Positions 10,809 through 21,816 of a stretch of 64,000 bases of DNA are shown here, in pieces. The stretch spans positions 124,001-188,000 of the forward strand of contig LNKV01000049.1 in NCBI GenBank assembly GCA_001465935.1, given 5' to 3'. Source of the DNA: Clarireedia homoeocarpa (lineage: Eukaryota > Ascomycota > Leotiomycetes > Helotiales > Rutstroemiaceae). The notes under the pieces are model-generated. The model was not told the DNA's origin and did not search any database. It saw only the letters and a program-made list of their open reading frames with translations. A program made the position numbers and the translations under genes. Each line of letters starts with the position of its first letter. The first letter of the stretch is position 1.

Positions 10809-12687
10809 TTAAGATCTAAACAGCATCAAGCCCTCCTCCTCCATATCCACACCATCCTCATCCCTATCACTTCCCTCGCCCTCACCCAAATCCATCTTCC
10901 TCCCCAGCAACGTCGCGAAGAACCTATCCCTCGCGCTCTCCTCCCACTCATTCCTATCCTCCGGCGCCATAAAATTCTGTAACTTCTCATGCACCGTGAA
11001 GCGCATCTTCCTGCCCTTACTCGCCTTCGTATCCACATTTTTCCTCGTCTTGGCTTCCTTCACTGCAGTCCATTGCTTGATAGCAGTAGGCGCTGTGTTG
11101 TTGTTATTGGCGTTGGAGGAATCGACCATTCGCTGGTCGAGCAGCTCTTTCAGAAGTAGTTGGTAGAAGTCGGCGTCGTCAAAGATGGAGGGCGCGATGG
11201 AGAGTTTTTGACGAGCTTGGATGGGGGCGCAGGAGCGGGGGACGCGCGTGCGAGAGATGAGGTGGGTGGATGATGTTGCGAGGGTGTCGTGGAGGAGGGA
11301 GGTAATGGATTGTTGGGGAGCGGTGGGGTTTAGTTTGCGGGAGACGGGCACGGCGGTTGTGGCGCGGACTTTGCTGGACCATTTCTCAAGGACGGTCTGT
11401 CGGTTGTTGAGGACGGTGAGTTCAGCAGCTTGCATGCGATCCCAGATGGTGGATGAAGGTGTGCTGCTGTTGATGTCGCGTTTGCGTTTTTGCCCGGTTT
11501 TGGCGGTGCTGCTTGCCTTGGTGAGATCGTGTCGGAGACTATCGATGGTGTTCCAGAGTTTGAGAGCAGCTTCTTCGGCAGCTTGAAATGGGTTTCCTTC
11601 AGCGTCCACTTTGTCCTTGTCTTCCGCTATAGGTAACGAATTTGTGGCGACGAGTGCTTTCTGGAGTCGAATACGAACGTTGAGAAGAGAGTCGAAAGCT
11701 TTACGTTGTTGCTTAACAGCGTTACCCTTATCAGCATCGGCTTTGGCTGCTTGAGAGATTGTTGCTACGACAGTCTTTTGCTCTTCGCCCATTATTTTTT
11801 TTAGTTCAGCACGCCTAGCGTCTTCATCTTCGTTGTCTTCGTCGTCTTCAGATGCTTCGTCCTCGCTTTCTTCTTCACTGCCGCCAACCTCCTCGCCACT
11901 TTGATCAGGGTTTTCTGATTCACTTTCCTCATCGTCGGAAGATTGTTGAACACCGTCCATGGCCTCTGGATGTTGTGCATCGACATCAAGGATATCCTCG
12001 TCCGTCTCGTCCGCTTCGTCCTCCTGGGCCCCATCGTCACTGTCCTCCTCATCCTCTTCGCCGCCCAAATTTGCGCGTTCTCCCTCGCTAGAATCGGACA
12101 TAAAATCCGCGGCGGTAGGCCTTTTCTTCACGCTGTTGACCTCCACTGGTCTCTTCGGTTTCTTACTCCCTCGGAAAACGAAATCCTTCAACTTTTCCTC
12201 ATCACTCTCCCCAAGGGCTTCATCACTATCGACCTCCATATCTTCTTCAATACCGAAGTCTTCTCCATGCGCACCCTCGTCGGCGCTTTCATATTGCGAA
12301 CCGGGCTTATCATCATTATCGCCATTCATCAATTGCTCGCGACTGACTCGAGATCCAGCATATTCGGGTCCGAGAGGAACTTCTTCTGCTTTGCGAAGTT
12401 TACTTTTTCTGCAATGATCAATGAGCAATTGGTCGCCTCAGAGCAAATTCTGTCGTTACTTACCCAACTTCCACATAGTGCTCTGTCCCTGCCAATCCAT
12501 CATCACTCTCACTACCACTTTCATCTTCGCTGTCCTGTGCTGGTCTCTCTTCCTCTGGATCGAAATCTGTAAAATGTATAATAGATTAGAATTCGAAGCC
12601 AGAACACTGTAGCTGTGACTGCTTACCATTCGGAACTGGACCTTCCAATTCCGCAAATTGTTTTGTCCGATTCTTCGATTTCACCAT
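10809..12687 (-). CDS. bfr2: Bfr2/AATF family ribosome biogenesis protein
   Basis: Nucleolar protein of the 90S pre-ribosome, needed for early 18S rRNA processing. It has 587 residues in three exons, with introns at 12567-12626 and 12409-12463 (minus strand). The N-terminus is basic (MVKSKNRTKQFAELEGP), followed by DFDPEEERPAQDSEDES and long acidic Asp/Glu/Ser tracts through about residue 220. The AATF central domain follows (EDARRAELKKIMGEEQKT, RKAFDSLLNVRIRLQKAL). The C-terminal TRAUB domain shows YQLLLKELLDQRM, then KGRKMRFTVHEKLQNFM and RDRFFATLLGRKMDLGE. Order and length fit fungal Bfr2. It is transcribed away from the Ind1 gene, with only 186 bp between start codons. Confidence 0.92.
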
Positions 12688-12873
12688 TGTTGATTTCTTG
12701 CGCTGAGAAAAGGCTGCATAAGAAATTTTGTTTCCCGAAGAACTTCAAAAAATTATTTTGGAGCTCCCCCCGCGGATCCATGCAGTACTAGCGGCCGAAT
12801 AGTCCGCTCCGAGATCCAAAGATTATAATAATCGAAGCTTTGATGAACTGAATGTTTGCGGAGCAATGACACA
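12688..12873. promoter_or_regulatory. 186-bp shared divergent promoter of Bfr2 and Ind1
   Basis: The region between the two opposed start codons must carry both promoters and 5' UTRs. It is AT-rich with a GC-rich core near 12765-12800 (CCCCCCGCGGATCC). No specific factor site was assigned. Confidence 0.55.
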
Positions 12874-13956
12874 ATGAAGCCACGATTATTTTCAACACTG
12901 AGAATTTTGCAACATGAGAATCCTCTGGTATAGTTACTAATTCTAGCTGAAAGGTCCCTGAAGCTAATTGTGTGCCATAGGGTTTACCACGAACCGGCAC
13001 TATTCCGCGCATGCAGCGAGGCTTGCCAGAACGAAGAAAGATCAAAGATGTCAAGAAAGTGATCGCTGTTTCATCCGCGAAGGGAGGGGTTGGGAAGTCT
13101 ACAATTGCTAGTCTGAATACTTGGATAGTGAATTCTTCGAATGCCAATTAACAATGAGGTAGTTAATCTTGCACTTTCGTTCGCTCGTCGAGGATTACGG
13201 AGCGGGATTCTGGACACAGATATCTTTGGTCCTTCGATACCTACATTACTAAATTTGTCTGGCGAGCCTAGACTATCGTCGAGTATGTTGGGGTTTTAGA
13301 ATCAGAGGAATGTACATTTCTGATTTCTCTATTAGACAACCAACTCATACCTCTCTCAAATTATGGCGTAAAGTCGATGTCTATGGGGTATCTGGTGGGT
13401 GACGCTGCGCCAGTGGTGTGGCGCGGCCTAATGGTCATGAAAGCATTACAGCAATTGTTGCATGAGGTTGATTGGGGCGGCTTGGATGTTCTCGTATTAG
13501 ACCTACCACCAGGAACAGGCGATACACAGTTGACCATAACGCAGCAGATCGTACTTGACGGTAGGTGTTTTCCAATTTATAGCCGAACAAGCTCATAAAT
13601 CTTTAGGCGCTGTAATTGTATCAACACCTCAAGATATTGCGCTCAAGGACGCTGTTAAAGGCATCAACATGTTTAAAAAGATTAACATTCCAATATTGGG
13701 GATGATACAGAACATGTCGGTGTTCACATGCCCACACTGTCACAACAGCACGCATATATTTGGTTCGCATTCAGGGGTTACACATGCTTGTGAAGAGCAT
13801 GGAATAGATTTTCTAGGTGATATACCACTACACGCAAGTATCTGTGATGATGCAGATAGAGGGAAGCCCACAGTCGTAGCCGAACCAGATAGCGACAGAG
13901 CCAAAGCTTTCATGGAACTTACAAACGTGGTAGGAAGGAAAATAGACTTGTTTTAA
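12874..13956 (+). CDS. ind1: Ind1/NUBPL-type mitochondrial P-loop Fe-S scaffold ATPase
   Basis: Mrp/NBP35-family protein needed to deliver Fe-S clusters to respiratory complex I in mitochondria. It has 292 residues in five exons; introns are 12928-12980, 13111-13162, 13283-13335 and 13561-13606. Key parts are HENPLGLPRTGTIPRMQRGL after the first splice, the deviant Walker A SSAKGGVGKSTIA, ILDTDIFGPSIPTLL, LDLPPGTGDTQLT and the cluster-binding CPHC motif in VFTCPHCHNSTHIFG. The N-terminus (MKPRLFSTLRIL) is short, basic and Ser/Arg-containing, consistent with a mitochondrial presequence. Intron 2 uses a weak donor (GTCTGA), and accepting it gives Ile-Asn-Leu after the P-loop where Val is more common. 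Length matches the family. Confidence 0.9.
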
Positions 13957-14402
13957 TATGAAACAACACTGAGTTTTTGCACAATCATAGTCGGAAACCG
14001 CTCTGGCTGTAGCTATTGGCCGTGAGTGATTGAACATAACGTTAAGGAAAGCAGGTGACAAAAAAAAGGTAAGGCCAATCATTGCTGGATCGCGGGTATT
14101 AAACACATCATACCTGAACATAACTGAACGAGGACAATCATCAAACGCTCATGATGTCCAAAAGGGAACCTATCAAAAGCCATATTTAGCATGTTTCATT
14201 TGAAAAAAGTATATCATAGAACTGCTCGGAAGAGGTTCAACTGGTGAACAAGCATCCAGAAATCTAGCCCTCATGCCCAAGTCCATGTTAGCCTCCATCA
14301 AATCGCTAAGGATCAATCAACACAATCAAAGGGAAACTCCATCCTAAACACCGTATACTTGCAAAGAGTTGCTTCACCATCCCCCGATTCCACGACACGC
14401 CC
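13957..14402. other. Convergent intergenic region
   Basis: Lies between the 3' ends of Ind1 and the SPF30-like gene. No gene, RNA or repeat was recognised; it probably holds the two overlapping or adjacent 3' UTRs. Confidence 0.5.
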
Positions 14403-15389
14403 TCAAGCAAACCCTTCATCATCGCCATTCGTCTGATAAATGTGCCGACTTCGCGTCGGGTCTTTTCTCATAGTCTGGCCAGAGCCAGTAAAGCCGACTG
14501 CCGAGTGTCAGTCAATGTCATCAAGGATCTTCAAGGCTTTGCTTACCTCTCCCGTTGACCCCTTCTGGAGTACGGAACATACTCTCCTTCTTTGCGGCTT
14601 TGCCGAACTTTCCCTTGGCAGCAAAGTCCTGCCATTTCTTTTTGCCATCGTCTAATTCTTTCTTCGCCTTTATCTTCTTTGGAAGCTTCGCTGGTCTAGT
14701 AGGACCGTCACTGACCTTGCTTGGCTCACGTTTAGACTGCTGCGCAAGCTCGGGATTGATGTCGGCGGCAGCGGAAATGACGTTCGAAGTCGAAGGGGGC
14801 GTAGGTATCGAAGCTACGACTGGTGTACCATCAGCCTTACGCTTATTAGGATTTACAATGGGTTTGATATCCTTTGCTCGTAAAGTTTCTGTTGTGTCAT
14901 AATTCTTGAACTTGACGATATAAACTGGCGATGTCGATGAACCTGTTATAGATGTGATACGAGCGGGATAGAATCCTTTATCACCGGAATACCATTTCGC
15001 CAAAACCATATCGTTGACAGAGAAGGTAGTGGGAGCCTCGGGCTCTTCTGGAGGAGGTGGCGCTGCCTTCTTGAACGCCGGGTGGTTCTCTTTCGACCAT
15101 TTCTCCTTGACTGGCGCTTCTTCGGGTTTCTTCGGTTGAGCTACTGGTGCTGGAGCTGGCTTTAGTTCTGCGATCGCGGATTCGGTGAGGGAAATGACTT
15201 CTTCGAGTTCAGTTTTTAATGTCTGAAGCTCTACATTTTCGGGGTCTGCTTGAAGACCTAACTGCACTGTTTCCAGCTTTTGTGATATCAGTATGGTGCC
15301 TTGGATGAAGATGCTATAATTAATCAAGGGAGAATTACCTGCAGTTTGTACTCCTTAATGTCATTCTGTAGCCCAGCAAGTTCTGACAT
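14403..15389 (-). CDS. SPF30/SMNDC1-like Tudor-domain splicing factor
   Basis: The protein has 291 residues in three exons, with introns at 15277-15338 and 14498-14546 (minus strand). The N-terminal 60 residues form a coiled coil (MSELAGLQNDIKEYKLQLET, then LKTELEEVISLTESAIAEL). A single Tudor domain near residues 100-160 has VNDMVLAKWYSGDKGFYPAR and VYIVKFKNYDTTETL, with the aromatic residues expected to hold methylated arginine. The tail is Lys-rich (KLPKKIKAKKELDDGKKKW) and ends FTGSGQTMRKDPTRSRHIY. In animals and fission yeast SPF30 promotes tri-snRNP joining to the spliceosome; the same role is inferred here. Its upstream neighbour on the other strand is a second splicing factor. Confidence 0.87.
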
Positions 15390-15897
15390 TCTGGTAGGGG
15401 CTTTAGTATGTTCTTCAACCTTGAAGAAGAGGTGATTGACTGTTTGATTGATTGAATTCGCGACGGCAAGATTCAGAAAATTAAATTATCCTTGTTTAAC
15501 AAGACTGATAAGTTTGTATGTTTGACTACGACGTCGAGATTGATCCGAAGGTCTGGATGGCGTTGTTACCAAAAACGATAACCTTAAATGATACTAGCGC
15601 AAGTCAAGCACGTGACTCGGTCATTGAATCGAATTGCCGATGGAGCGCTACATACCAATCACGATGATTACCTCTCTGATCTCTATCAATCATTTTTCGA
15701 GTACTTTAGCAACAGCAGAACGCTTTTTGATGCCTGGTACTCTCGGTTCTTGATCTATATTCGATAAATCACAAAAATAACAGCAAAGGCTACAAAAACA
15801 CATTGCTCCAAGCATACGTTATTCGCTGGGCGTGACAGTGTTGCACGAACAGATACCTACTCATTTTCATTTGGGCCAACACCCGTTTACTTCCAAG
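15390..15897. promoter_or_regulatory. 508-bp shared divergent promoter of two splicing-factor genes
   Basis: The interval separates the start codons of the SPF30-like gene (-) and the Yju2-like gene (+). It should contain both promoters. No specific element was assigned. The plus-strand frame of the downstream gene is open back to an ATG at 15832. Confidence 0.5.
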
Positions 15898-16944
15898 ATG
15901 CAGGGCTTCAACATGGGTCGATATGTCCCCCCGGACCAGGAGGGTATAATGAGTGGGAATCAATTACACGGAAAGCATGCTTTAGGGAGTCGGGCAAACA
16001 AGATTTCTCAGGGTATCTTGATAGTGCGCTTCGAGATGCCTTATCCTATCTGGTGCACCAATTGTCCCAAGCCTACTATAATCGGTCAGGGAGTTCGGTT
16101 TAATGCAGAAAAGAAGAAGGTTGGCAATTACCATTCTTCGCCAATCTTCAGCTTTCGCATGAAGCATGTCGCCTGTGGCGGATGGATTGAAATTCGAACC
16201 GATCCGAAAAATACTGCATACGTGGTTACCGAAGGCGCAAGGAAACGAGATACTGGAGAGGATAAAGTCATGGATGGCGATATTAAGATAATGACCGCTG
16301 AAGAAAGGGAGAAGCTGCGTAGTAATGCGTTCGCATCCTTAGAAGGAAAGATGGAAGATAAAGAAAGATTGGAACACAGCAAGAAACGACTGGAAGAGCT
16401 TCAGGATCTTTCCGAACAATGGGAAGATCCATACGAGAGAAACAGAAAACTGAGGAACACATTTCGCGAGGGGCGCAAGATTCGAGAAAAGGAGGCAGTA
16501 GCAGCAAGTGCATTGCAAGATAAAATGAGTCTAGGTTTAGAACTATTGCCAGAGCATGAGGACGACATACGACGAGCTAGCTTCGTTGAGTTCGGTGTTG
16601 TTGATTCTCAGACACAGATCGCTAAGGCCATATCTAAACCCCTTTTTGGGGCAGAGACTAAACCCCAAGAACTACATCCAAAGAATCCTAAAAAGCTCTC
16701 GCGCACAAAGCAAGCTGAGCAGCTGGCTGCAAAACGCCGCAACGATGCCGTAGCAGAGATTAGAGATAATACAAGAGCTGCCATGGATCCTTTCCTTGTT
16801 AGCGACAACCGGTCAACGGGCCACAAATCCGCTCCGAAGCCCTTCTTGGCTGGTATCAAGAGAAAACGGTCAAGCCCAGAGGTTGATGTCGCTGAGACTA
16901 CTACTAAAGTGGTTGGGTTGGTAGATTATGATTCCGACGGATAG
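15898..16944 (+). CDS. Yju2/Saf4 (CCDC130/CWC16) family pre-mRNA splicing factor
   Basis: Intronless gene for 348 residues. The start is the family-typical MQGFNMGRYVPPDQEG, so the ATG at 15832 is taken as leader. The conserved half shows SQGILIVRFEMPYPIWC, a four-cysteine zinc site (WCTNC near residue 60, then a Cys in the HVACGGW segment), RFNAEKKKVGNYHSSPIFSF and RTDPKNTAYVVTEGARK. The rest is a charged coiled coil followed by a basic tail (GIKRKRSS, a likely nuclear signal). The second Cys pair looks reduced: the RMKHVACGGW segment has a single visible cysteine, where animal homologues have two. Members act around the first catalytic step of splicing. The SGNQLHGKHALG insertion points to the CCDC130/Saf4 branch rather than Yju2 proper. 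Confidence 0.88.
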   Translation: MQGFNMGRYVPPDQEGIMSGNQLHGKHALGSRANKISQGILIVRFEMPYPIWCTNCPKPTIIGQGVRFNAEKKKVGNYHSSPIFSFRMKHVACGGWIEIRTDPKNTAYVVTEGARKRDTGEDKVMDGDIKIMTAEEREKLRSNAFASLEGKMEDKERLEHSKKRLEELQDLSEQWEDPYERNRKLRNTFREGRKIREKEAVAASALQDKMSLGLELLPEHEDDIRRASFVEFGVVDSQTQIAKAISKPLFGAETKPQELHPKNPKKLSRTKQAEQLAAKRRNDAVAEIRDNTRAAMDPFLVSDNRSTGHKSAPKPFLAGIKRKRSSPEVDVAETTTKVVGLVDYDSDG

Positions 16945-18637
16945 CTGGTCATGGAAATGGCAGTCAAAAGTTTGAGGATGCAGTTCTGGTTCTGGTTGAT
17001 AGACTGGTTTATGGTCCACTTTGTTGCGATGATACCCTACTACTGTTTTGTAAGGACACAGAGTTTACTGAAAACACACCCTGTTTATGGATTGGCTAGT
17101 TCATGTGGGACCCAAATCAAACCGCGCATTCTTTGAAGAGGTCCCTTCATGCAGGCAAAACTTATTGTATTGCATTGCAAGAATACACAGGCCAATGGTA
17201 AGTGTGTCTTGTATGCAAAATACCCACCTTTCAATTTTTCTTTTGGTTCGGTGCACGAGCCAACGTTGCTTTCTCCAACCAAAACAAAATAGCATCAAAG
17301 CTATCCAAGTGGGAGCCTGCTATTTCTCGGACACTTGGAGATTATGTACTCGTTGTCTATCCTTTTTCAATTGCAAGCGTCGTATAACCACTACAAGTTT
17401 TGGACGAGCAGCCAGTCTCTTACTGTGCTGTAACTATACGGGTAAGGCAGTGCTGTGGTTGATTAGACTTGCTTGTCAGCGCTCCCTTTATTCCCTCCGA
17501 GGTCCCACAGCCTTGTTTGACGCATCGGGATTATCCGTGGTGTCAGAGTTTTGTTGCATGTCTTTTATGACGATGTTTTTTTGTGAAGTCTTATCGGCAC
17601 CGACGCCACAGCAAACCTGGTCTGGCAGCTTACCTATAAGATTCACTCCTAGGAACAAGAATGTTAAAACTATGGCCATCCATTTTCGCACGCTCCGTCT
17701 TGTAGAAGACGGCAGGCCACTTCGGAACAAGATCATGCAGTCCTTTTGGGATTACTATCGTGATGAATTTCAGCAGATCTATTATGCCTCGATTGCAATA
17801 TAAAAAAAGCTATCAGTATTATACACTCATCTAGTTTCACAGGATGTGGATATTCATGTCAGGACAAGTGTTAACCACTCTGCGCCCATGATATCATGTT
17901 CGGCTAAGATCGCATGACAAGCCGGGGTTTGCGGCACTTGGTTTAATTCTAACGCTTTTTGTTCGCTTCAGTTCAACCCCTTCTAGAAAGACATTGGCGT
18001 ATTCACGACGGACCTTGTTATGGGCTGACATCGTAGCTATGCTGTGGGCAGTGAAGATTGTCATTTATGCTTCCGCTATAGTGACTAATCGGTGGTCGCT
18101 AGGTATGTGGTTGGGTTATTCGATTGAGCCCCGTTCCAGCCGGGCTATGCGCTACCCACAGTTTCGAAGCTTCATACAATCTATCATCGCAAGTTATAGA
18201 CATCTCTACCTTATATCCATGAAAGGCCGTGTAAATGATTTGAATCGACAGATGTTGCACCAAATCACTACCTTCTCGGGTTCTATCCAGCACGTGATCT
18301 TTACATAAAACATTATCGACTAACTTTCAGATTCCAACTTCCTCCTTGACGGCAGACATGTAATTTCCAGCAATTTGAGCAGCCTTCGATTCAACAGCTG
18401 TCGCCCTCGCAAAAGTTTCACGTAATTGCAAAACAGTGTGTTCTGGGTTGGCCTTCATTCATAAGGCATCCGCAAGTGGTTATTCCCCTCTTCCATCTAG
18501 GCAGACAGGGAGGCACAGCCTCATATGAACATTCATGAGTATATATAATGTACCACCAACTACCTAAACATACAACAAAATATCTTGCGAAACTATCCAG
18601 CATACAGAAACCTATCCAACTACGCATCAGCATCAAA
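16945..18637. other. 1.7-kb interval with no firm gene
   Basis: A 238-codon plus-strand ORF (17087-17803) shows no family features and mixed composition, and is probably chance. On the opposite strand a small ORF with one hydrophobic helix (17488-17736) is listed separately with low confidence. The part just before 18638 is the sirtuin promoter and leader. Confidence 0.45.
17488..17736 (-). CDS. Possible 82-residue single-pass membrane protein
   Basis: A small ATG-started ORF lies in a gap between genes. Residues 1-18 are basic (SSTRRSVRKW), residues 20-35 are hydrophobic (MAIVLTFLFLGVNLIG), and the rest is hydrophilic. The layout resembles small mitochondrial or ER tail-anchored or signal-anchored proteins, but I do not recognise a family. 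A GTAAGC sequence right after the hydrophobic stretch could be a splice donor, so the C-terminus is uncertain. It may be a chance ORF. Confidence 0.25.
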   Translation of the reverse strand: MILFRSGLPSSTRRSVRKWMAIVLTFLFLGVNLIGKLPDQVCCGVGADKTSQKNIVIKDMQQNSDTTDNPDASNKAVGPRRE

Positions 18638-19948
18638 ATGTCCACCTCAGCCACGCCACCCATGCCCCTCAACCCTGCCATCTCGTCCGTACCTAATCAC
18701 AACCCCAGCAACGATGTCACCTCATTTAAAGAATTTCTTTCTTCATCCAAACGAGTCCTTGCTCTATGTGGCGCAGGACTCGGTGCTTCGTCTGGACTCG
18801 ATACTTTTCGAGGGCAAGGCGGTATGTGGCGAAACTATCGCGCAGAATCACTTGCTACACGACAGGCTTTTGAGCAGGACCCTGGCTTGGTCTGGCTATT
18901 CTACTCGTATAGACGGCATAAAGCGCTAGGCGCGAAGCCAAATAAGGGGCATTTCGCTCTGGCGGAGCTAGCGAGGAGGATGAAGAATGATGAAGAGGAT
19001 GAGGAAGGGTTTGTTTGTTTGACGCAGAATGTTGACGGTAAGTGATGGAGGACTACCTGGCTACTTTTTTTCTTCTGGTAATTTTCTATATTTTAATGAG
19101 ATTTTTATTGTGGGCGATAATGATTTGGGCATACAAGTCCAAAGAATGTCCAAAGTGCAATCTATCTTATTCGCTCCCAACGCGATATTGATCTGCAGTA
19201 TAGCTTCAGAGTAGTTCTGGCATCTAAGTTTTCATCAGTAGCATCGGTTTACCGGATCTTACTGATAACAAATCAGGTCTTGCACAACGAGCCAATCACC
19301 CAGAAGGATCTCTCAAGCTCCTCCATGGTTGTATCTACGATATCAAATGCTCAAGTGCACTCTGTGACTACCGCGAACCCAACAATTTCAACGATCCCTA
19401 CCATCCCTCGCTTGCCATTACCGACGCCGACGACAGCCGATTAGCTCCCGTCGCCAATGAAATGGTAAGCAGTCTTTGTTCTCTCCATGATTCCAACCTA
19501 GGCCTAACTCACTAACACTCTCCGCGCGTCCCAGCAAGCCAGAATCGCCTCCCTTGACCCCAACCGCCACGCAACCACCATTCCCTCCTCCCAACTCCCT
19601 CACTGTCCCAAGTGCGAAACCAATCTCCTCCGCCCAGATATCGTCTGGTTTGGTGAGAGCCTTCCAGAAGACACGCTCAACGAAGTGGACGCATGGATCG
19701 AGAAGGATAAAGTTGATCTTATGTTGGTGGTGGGGACGACAGCCATGGTGTATCCCGCTGCTGGATATGTGAATATTGCTCGGAAGGCCGGGGCAAGAAT
19801 CGCAGTGATTAATATTGATGGGGCTGGATTAGGGAGCGCGGGGGGGCTGAGGAAGGAAGATTGGTTGTTTGTTGGAGATGCGGGGGAGATTTTGGGAGAG
19901 ATTTTGGAGCTGGGGAAAGGGAGAGATGGGGAGGATAGGAGTACTTGA
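18638..19948 (+). CDS. Class III (SIRT5-like) sirtuin NAD-dependent deacylase
   Basis: Predicted NAD-dependent lysine deacylase of 333 residues in three exons; introns are 19038-19276 (239 nt, long for this window) and 19465-19534. The NAD pocket reads LCGAGLGASSGLDTFRG, then GGMWRNY; TQNVDGLAQRA follows, joined across intron 1. The catalytic His lies in LLHGCIYDIKC. Zinc cysteines occur as a pair in KCSSALC and a pair in CPKC. DIVWFGESLP and VVGTTAMVYPAAGYV complete the Rossmann fold. The segment FYSYRRH matches the YxxR pocket of SIRT5, which prefers succinyl and malonyl lysine, so desuccinylase or demalonylase activity is inferred. An in-frame ATG at 18548 would add 30 residues with basic and Ser/Gln character, possibly a mitochondrial presequence. 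Confidence 0.9.
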
Positions 19949-20222
19949 TAGTTCCTTCCTAGGGCCCATATGTCATCGAATAATGTTGATGACTGTCAGA
20001 TATCTTGAATATTGTACGTAGTGATCACAAGCTATTTCATTAAGCATGTTCATGTAAAGGACAAGAACCATCAGATACTCTAGACATAAAGCTGCAAACA
20101 CCTCGAAGATAGCTTTGAATCATGCAAATATCTGCCTTTAATCTCTCTGGCTCTACCTCAAACGGGCATCCATCTCCAATATACACCCTAGTGCTAAACT
20201 GATCCAACACATCCTTGTCCGA

Positions 20223-21816
20223 TCAAGTTGAGTTAGAATTGTCCGCACAGCTAAATGCAGATCCTATATTTCAGTTAGCTTTTGCTTCTTTACACCAAAT
20301 TAACTCAGTATGAAGAAGACCAACTTACCAATCTGCCCATCAGCATATGCCTGAATAATACTTTCCACCACGCCATACGTCCCACCTACACACAAAAACG
20401 TAGCCAAAAGAATTAAACTCGCATGACCCAAATACGCAGCCTTCATGCCTATCGTCCCCCTTCTAGCCTCAGTATGGTCATAAAGCCATAGCCAAGCGGG
20501 TAACGCGATAGCCAACGGTGCAAAACAAATACTCCCCGTCAACGCAATTAGATAGTTAAAAATCGGGATAGCCTCTGCTAAAATGAACGAGATCAGACCC
20601 AATCCAAACGTACACCCCAGCCACGTCGCCCAGTGAACAATAGAATTCTGCTGCAGATGCTTTGAATTGCGTAGAATGCGAACAAAAAGATATTTCGCCG
20701 CGACGTGCAGGTATAAACATGCCGAGACAATCAAGCCAACGAGACCGACTCCGTATGCGACTTTCTCAATGACTGGACCGGCGGAGCCGAGCGAGGGCGA
20801 TGCCACCCACTGGCCGCACCAGCGGTATACGACGAGGGACATAGATAGATATGCGACGTTGACGAAGAGCATGCATGCGTAAAGTGCTTTGTTGAAGTCG
20901 CGAGGCTGGCGCATCTCGGAAATGACGGGGAGAAAAGCGGATGTGCCTGCCGACGAGACGAATATGGTGGCAGAAGCAACCATACCGGCTGTGAAGGTCG
21001 GATAGGCTATCACGTGGTAGCCTAGGTCATAATCGCCGGTCTGAGGGGCCGCGGCCGGACGATCGAGCGTCGTCACTGCGACGCTGAGACTGGTCAGGAT
21101 GAGGGGTTGCAGCGGTGACTAAAGATAGACTTACACGACGATGAAGATGGCTATGAAGACAGAAGCAAAACCCACCCATGTAAGCCATGCGATGGAATGA
21201 AACTTTCGAACTGAAGCAGCGACGCAGACAACCATTGTAGCAAGGAACGACCACCAGACAGTACACGCGGCATGCGTTGAGAGAGCATTAAGTCCGATTG
21301 AGACTCCGAGAATTCCAGATCCAGCGCATAGAATGTAGGCTATGAGAAACAGCACTCCTGCAAGTTCTTTGGTAAATACACCACCAACAACATCGGCCAT
21401 ATCAGCGATTGAGTGACATCCTGGATGATTGTTGCGGAAATCCCCCTGGATCTTCGCCGTGTATGTATTCAATAAGCCCCAGCCTATTACTGATAGAGAA
21501 CCGCCGACGGCTCCAAGACTGTACATAGCTGTTGGGATACTAAGAACACCGGTTGCGAAAATAACTTTATCGTACAGTCATAAGTTTCGCTCATTGTGCA
21601 GCATAGAATATAGAAGGGAGACCTACTTTTCAAGAAGATTACCGATGCTCTGGGCCATCCTACAGTGCGAAAGTCGACACCATGGTGAGTCTTTTTGAAG
21701 ATCTCATGGTCCTCCAATGGGTCCGCTACATCAAGGTAGTCCTCAACGACCCCACGCCCGAAATCAGCATTAACATCTTTCTCGTTGTCCGCCTTTGGAG
21801 ATTCAATGGATGTCAT
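20223..21816 (-). CDS. Mtr-type neutral amino acid permease (AAAP family)
   Basis: Plasma-membrane amino acid/proton symporter of about 473 residues in four exons, with introns near 21565-21626, 21090-21134 and 20264-20328. The cytosolic N-terminus is acidic (VEDYLDVADPLEDHEIFKK). The first helix begins FLKIIFATGVLSIPTAMYSL, typical of the family, and about ten more hydrophobic segments follow. The last exon gives the conserved terminus SAFSCADNSNST, known from Mtr-like proteins of filamentous fungi, which confirms the final splice. Two acceptors for the second intron, six bases apart (21090 or 21084 as the intron's 3' end), both keep the frame and would differ by two residues. The specific substrate cannot be read from sequence; neutral aliphatic and aromatic amino acids are the family norm. 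Confidence 0.9.

Noticed and set aside
11943..12572. 209-codon plus-strand ORF opposite Bfr2
   Set aside because: It arises from the acidic Asp/Glu/Ser codons of Bfr2 read on the opposite strand.
17087..17803. 238-codon plus-strand ORF
   Set aside because: No family motif, no plausible domain pattern and Cys/Ser/Phe-rich composition like random translation. It overlaps a more protein-like small ORF on the other strand.
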